A stretch of 22,128 nucleotides of DNA from UBA4655 sp044337015 (GTDB taxonomy: Bacteria > Planctomycetota > Planctomycetia > Pirellulales > UBA1268): contig JBIIOJ010000020.1 in assembly GCA_044337015.1 (NCBI GenBank), positions 1 to 22,128 on the forward strand, read 5' to 3'. The position numbers and the translations under genes were made by a program. The notes beneath the pieces are model-generated. The model worked only from the letters and a program-made list of their open reading frames with translations, had not been told where the DNA came from and did no database searches. Shown piece after piece: positions 20,107-22,128 of the stretch (positions are counted from its first letter, which is position 1; each line of letters begins with the position of its first letter).

Positions 20107-20982
20107 ATGCCATCCATGCCGCTGCGACTCGCCTTCAGCTCCAACGCCTACCTCGACGTGCCGGTGGACGTGGCGATCTGCCGGATCGCCGGCTTCGGCT
20201 ACTCCGGCATCGAACTGCTTGCGGACGTGCCGCACGCCTGGCCGGCGGGACTGCTCCGCGAGCAGAAGGATCTCATTCGCGGCAGCCTGGCCCGCGACCG
20301 GCTCACGATCTCGAACATCAACGCGTTCATGATGAACGCGATCGCCGACCCCAGGCAGCCCTACTGGCATCCCGGCTGGACCGACCCCGACCCTCACTAC
20401 CGCGCGATCCGCCGCGAGCACACGAAGAGGGCGCTGCGATTGGCCGCGGAACTGGGCGCGACGTCGATTTCAACCGAGCCCGGCGGCGAGCTTCAGCCGG
20501 GGCAGTCGCGAGAAAAGGCTGCCGACATCTTCTACGACGAGATCATGCCCGTGCTCGACGTGGCGGCCGAGACCGGCGTGACGCTGCTCATCGAGCCGGA
20601 GCCGGGGCTCCTGATCGAGAAGTTCGGCCAGTACCTCGAGTTCGCCGAGCGGGTGAACCATCCCGCGCTCGGCCTCAACTTCGACATCGGCCACGCCTAC
20701 TGCGTCGGCGAGGATCCTGCCGAGTGGGTGCCCCTGATGAAGGCCCACACCCGCCACTACCACTTCGAGGACATCGCGGCCACCCGTGTCCACCACCACC
20801 TCGTGCCGGGGGAGGGGGCGATCGACTTCGAGGGCGTGCTCCGCGCGATCGCGGCCCACACGCCCGACACGTGGATCACGGTCGAGCTCTATCCCTATCG
20901 CAACCGGCCCGACGAGGCGGCGAAGGCCGCGCGGTCCCACCTCCTGGCCTGCTCCAAGCGGGCCGGCGTGGAGCTCGCCTGA
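20107..20982 (+). CDS. TIM-barrel sugar-phosphate isomerase/epimerase-like protein (AP endonuclease 2 family)
   Basis: 291 residues; an alternative ATG at 20116 (MPLRLAFSSN) gives a more usual N-terminus. The metal-binding features of the xylose-isomerase-like TIM-barrel superfamily are present: E in LLIEPEPG, NFDIGH, the HYHFEDIA strand, HHHLVPGEGAIDF and VELYPY at the last barrel strands. Members isomerise or epimerise sugars and sugar acids, or act on less obvious metabolites. A single UbiA gene follows only 3 nt later and a second TIM-barrel gene after that, so the gene belongs to a three-gene (or longer) operon. In ebo-type clusters such a barrel protein (EboE) accompanies a UbiA protein (EboC); the assignment here is an inference from layout. 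Confidence 0.85.
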   Translation: MPSMPLRLAFSSNAYLDVPVDVAICRIAGFGYSGIELLADVPHAWPAGLLREQKDLIRGSLARDRLTISNINAFMMNAIADPRQPYWHPGWTDPDPHYRAIRREHTKRALRLAAELGATSISTEPGGELQPGQSREKAADIFYDEIMPVLDVAAETGVTLLIEPEPGLLIEKFGQYLEFAERVNHPALGLNFDIGHAYCVGEDPAEWVPLMKAHTRHYHFEDIAATRVHHHLVPGEGAIDFEGVLRAIAAHTPDTWITVELYPYRNRPDEAAKAARSHLLACSKRAGVELA

Positions 20983-20985
20983 TTC

Positions 20986-21918
20986 ATGACGTCGCTCCTC
21001 GCCTGGCTGAAGCTCCTGCGGATCCCGAACCACGCGACGGCGGTGGCCGACGTGCTCGCGGGCTGGCTCGTCGTCTCCAAGGCGAGGGAGATCGCGCCGC
21101 TGCCGGCGGCCTTCTGGTGGGCGGCCGCGGCGTCGATCTGCCTCTACGGCGCCGGCATGGTGCTCAACGACCTCTTCGATCTCGAGATCGACCGCGAGGA
21201 ACGGCCGGAGCGGCCGCTGCCGAGCGGGCTCATCTCGCGATCGGCCGCGGCGCGGTTCGGCTACACGCTGCTTGCGGGCGGGGTCGCTGCGGCGATCGCC
21301 TCGTCGATTCTCTCGGGCCATGCTGCCACGGCCGCCGTGGGCCTCCTGCTCGCGGCCGCCGTCTGGCTCTACGACCGTTTCGCAAAGCGGTCGGCGGCGG
21401 GGCCGGTCGTGATGGGAAGCTGCCGCGGGCTCAACTGGCTGCTCGGCATGACGGCCGCCGGCGGGCCGGCCGCGGCCTACCAGTGGCTGTTGCCGGCCGG
21501 AATGGGTCTCTACGCCTGCGGCATCACGCTCTTCGCCCGCGACGAAGCCGGAAAGCCGCGGGCCGACCGGCTGCTTTTCGCGACGCTCGTCATGCTCGCG
21601 GGGCTCGCGGCCGCCGGGCTCCACACCATCCTCATGGCCCGGGCCAATGGCGGCGGCGAATGGCTGGCCACCGGCCGGCTCCAGCCGTGGCTCGCGCTCT
21701 GGGCGATCCTCGCGGGCTCGATCCTGCTGCGAAACGTGCTCGCGATCGCCGAACCATCGCCAGAGCGGGTCCGCACCGCGGTCGGCAACGCGATCATGTC
21801 GATCGTCACGCTCGATGCCGTGCTCGTGCTCGCCGCGTGCGGCGAGGCCTGGGCGATCGCCACGCTCATGCTGCTGGCGGTCTTCCTCTTCGGTCGCCGC
21901 CTCGCGCCGCCGACGTGA
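20986..21918 (+). CDS. UbiA-family prenyltransferase, EboC-like
   Basis: 310 residues with about eight or nine TM helices. The first aspartate-rich UbiA motif is intact as NDLFDLEID (61-69), followed by the REERPERPLPSG stretch, which is the characteristic continuation in the EboC/GGGP-synthase-like branch. Further blocks are YDRFAKR, GSCRGLNWLLGM and CGITLFARDEAGKPRADRLL. UbiA enzymes transfer a polyprenyl group to an acceptor in the membrane; EboC acceptors are not known. There is a 3-nt gap from the preceding barrel gene and a GGAGGGGG ribosome site 12 nt before the next start, so the three form one operon. Why EboC-like rather than ubiquinone or menaquinone type: the flanking TIM barrels and the lack of quinone genes. 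Confidence 0.88.
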   Translation: MTSLLAWLKLLRIPNHATAVADVLAGWLVVSKAREIAPLPAAFWWAAAASICLYGAGMVLNDLFDLEIDREERPERPLPSGLISRSAAARFGYTLLAGGVAAAIASSILSGHAATAAVGLLLAAAVWLYDRFAKRSAAGPVVMGSCRGLNWLLGMTAAGGPAAAYQWLLPAGMGLYACGITLFARDEAGKPRADRLLFATLVMLAGLAAAGLHTILMARANGGGEWLATGRLQPWLALWAILAGSILLRNVLAIAEPSPERVRTAVGNAIMSIVTLDAVLVLAACGEAWAIATLMLLAVFLFGRRLAPPT

Positions 21919-21930
21919 CGGGAGGGGGCC

Positions 21931-22128
21931 GTGGTACCGGGCTACAGCACCAACAGCATCGGTGACACGGCCGCGATCGACGCGCTGCCGCTTCTGCGGC
22001 ATCTGGGCTATGGGTCGATAGCGATCACTCCCGACCGCCACCTGCTCGATCCGTTCTCTCCGACATTCGACGCCGAGGTCGAACGATGGCGGGAGGCCCT
22101 CGCCGATGCCGGCATGGCCTGCGTCGTC
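21931..22128 (+). CDS. Second TIM-barrel isomerase/epimerase-like protein (3' end beyond the window)
   Basis: GTG at 21931 with GGAGGGGG at 21921-21928. The visible 66 residues begin VPGYSTNSIGDTAAIDALPL and include LGYGSIAITPDRHLLDP, an opening strand-helix-strand of a xylose-isomerase-like TIM barrel that recalls the metabolite-traffic EboE group. The first gene of the trio has a different N-terminus (LAFSSNAYLDVP), so the two are not recent duplicates. The rest lies outside the window. Confidence 0.7.
   Translation, partial: MVPGYSTNSIGDTAAIDALPLLRHLGYGSIAITPDRHLLDPFSPTFDAEVERWREALADAGMACVV

Noticed and set aside
20037..21965. Long Arg-rich frame overlapping the TIM-barrel and UbiA genes
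   Set aside because: Out-of-frame reading of two strongly supported genes.

Overview
The window is about 22 kb of GC-rich, densely coding DNA that reads as a planctomycete chromosome (Pirellulales-like is my best guess; it could be a metagenome-derived genome). The reasons are a cytochrome b/b6 protein carrying its own C-terminal haem c domains, a membrane-anchored Ser/Thr kinase-like protein with a periplasmic half, a secreted DUF1080 (3-keto-disaccharide hydrolase) protein, a RoxA-like dihaem cytochrome, and short genes packed with little intergenic space. No gene-free stretch exceeds 300 bases; the longest gap is about 160 bases. I saw no rRNA, tRNA, CRISPR array, transposase or prophage gene.

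Layout. Positions 2-1879 (+) hold the 3' part of a cytochrome b6/subunit-IV/haem c fusion, convergent with a glutamate dehydrogenase (1991-3226, -). A divergent promoter region then leads to a pseudokinase-TM-periplasmic protein (3342-6230, +) that overlaps a type I-beta DAHP synthase (6227-7240, +). MgtE (7263-8639, -) is divergent from a secreted dihaem cytochrome (8702-10069, +), which is followed by thiC (10114-11454, +). A minus-strand block runs ispF (15496-14960), cysS (14903-13302), a DMT-type membrane protein (13292-12360) and a DUF1080 protein (12245-11616). A plus-strand block then has a 36-codon small ORF (15574-15684), a three-gene ABC-2 exporter (15681-18413), a YeiH-type transporter (18447-19835) and a coupled 73-residue membrane protein (19832-20053). 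The window ends in a TIM-barrel / UbiA prenyltransferase / TIM-barrel trio (20107-22128, truncated) resembling part of an ebo-type metabolite-trafficking cluster.

How it fits together. Most of the window is housekeeping: respiration, nitrogen, aromatic amino acids, thiamin, isoprenoid precursors (ispF), cysteine charging and Mg2+ transport. The less ordinary content is: (i) two copies of a composite palindrome flanked by GTAG...CTAC, both lying exactly between convergent gene ends, with the architecture of a REP/BIME element; (ii) a 15-bp minisatellite in frame inside cysS, next to the KMSKS loop; (iii) a degenerate kinase fused through a TM helix to an unrecognised periplasmic part and translationally coupled to DAHP synthase; (iv) the UbiA/TIM-barrel trio; (v) several -10-like TAnACT boxes, two of which sit so close to the start codon that the transcripts would be leaderless.
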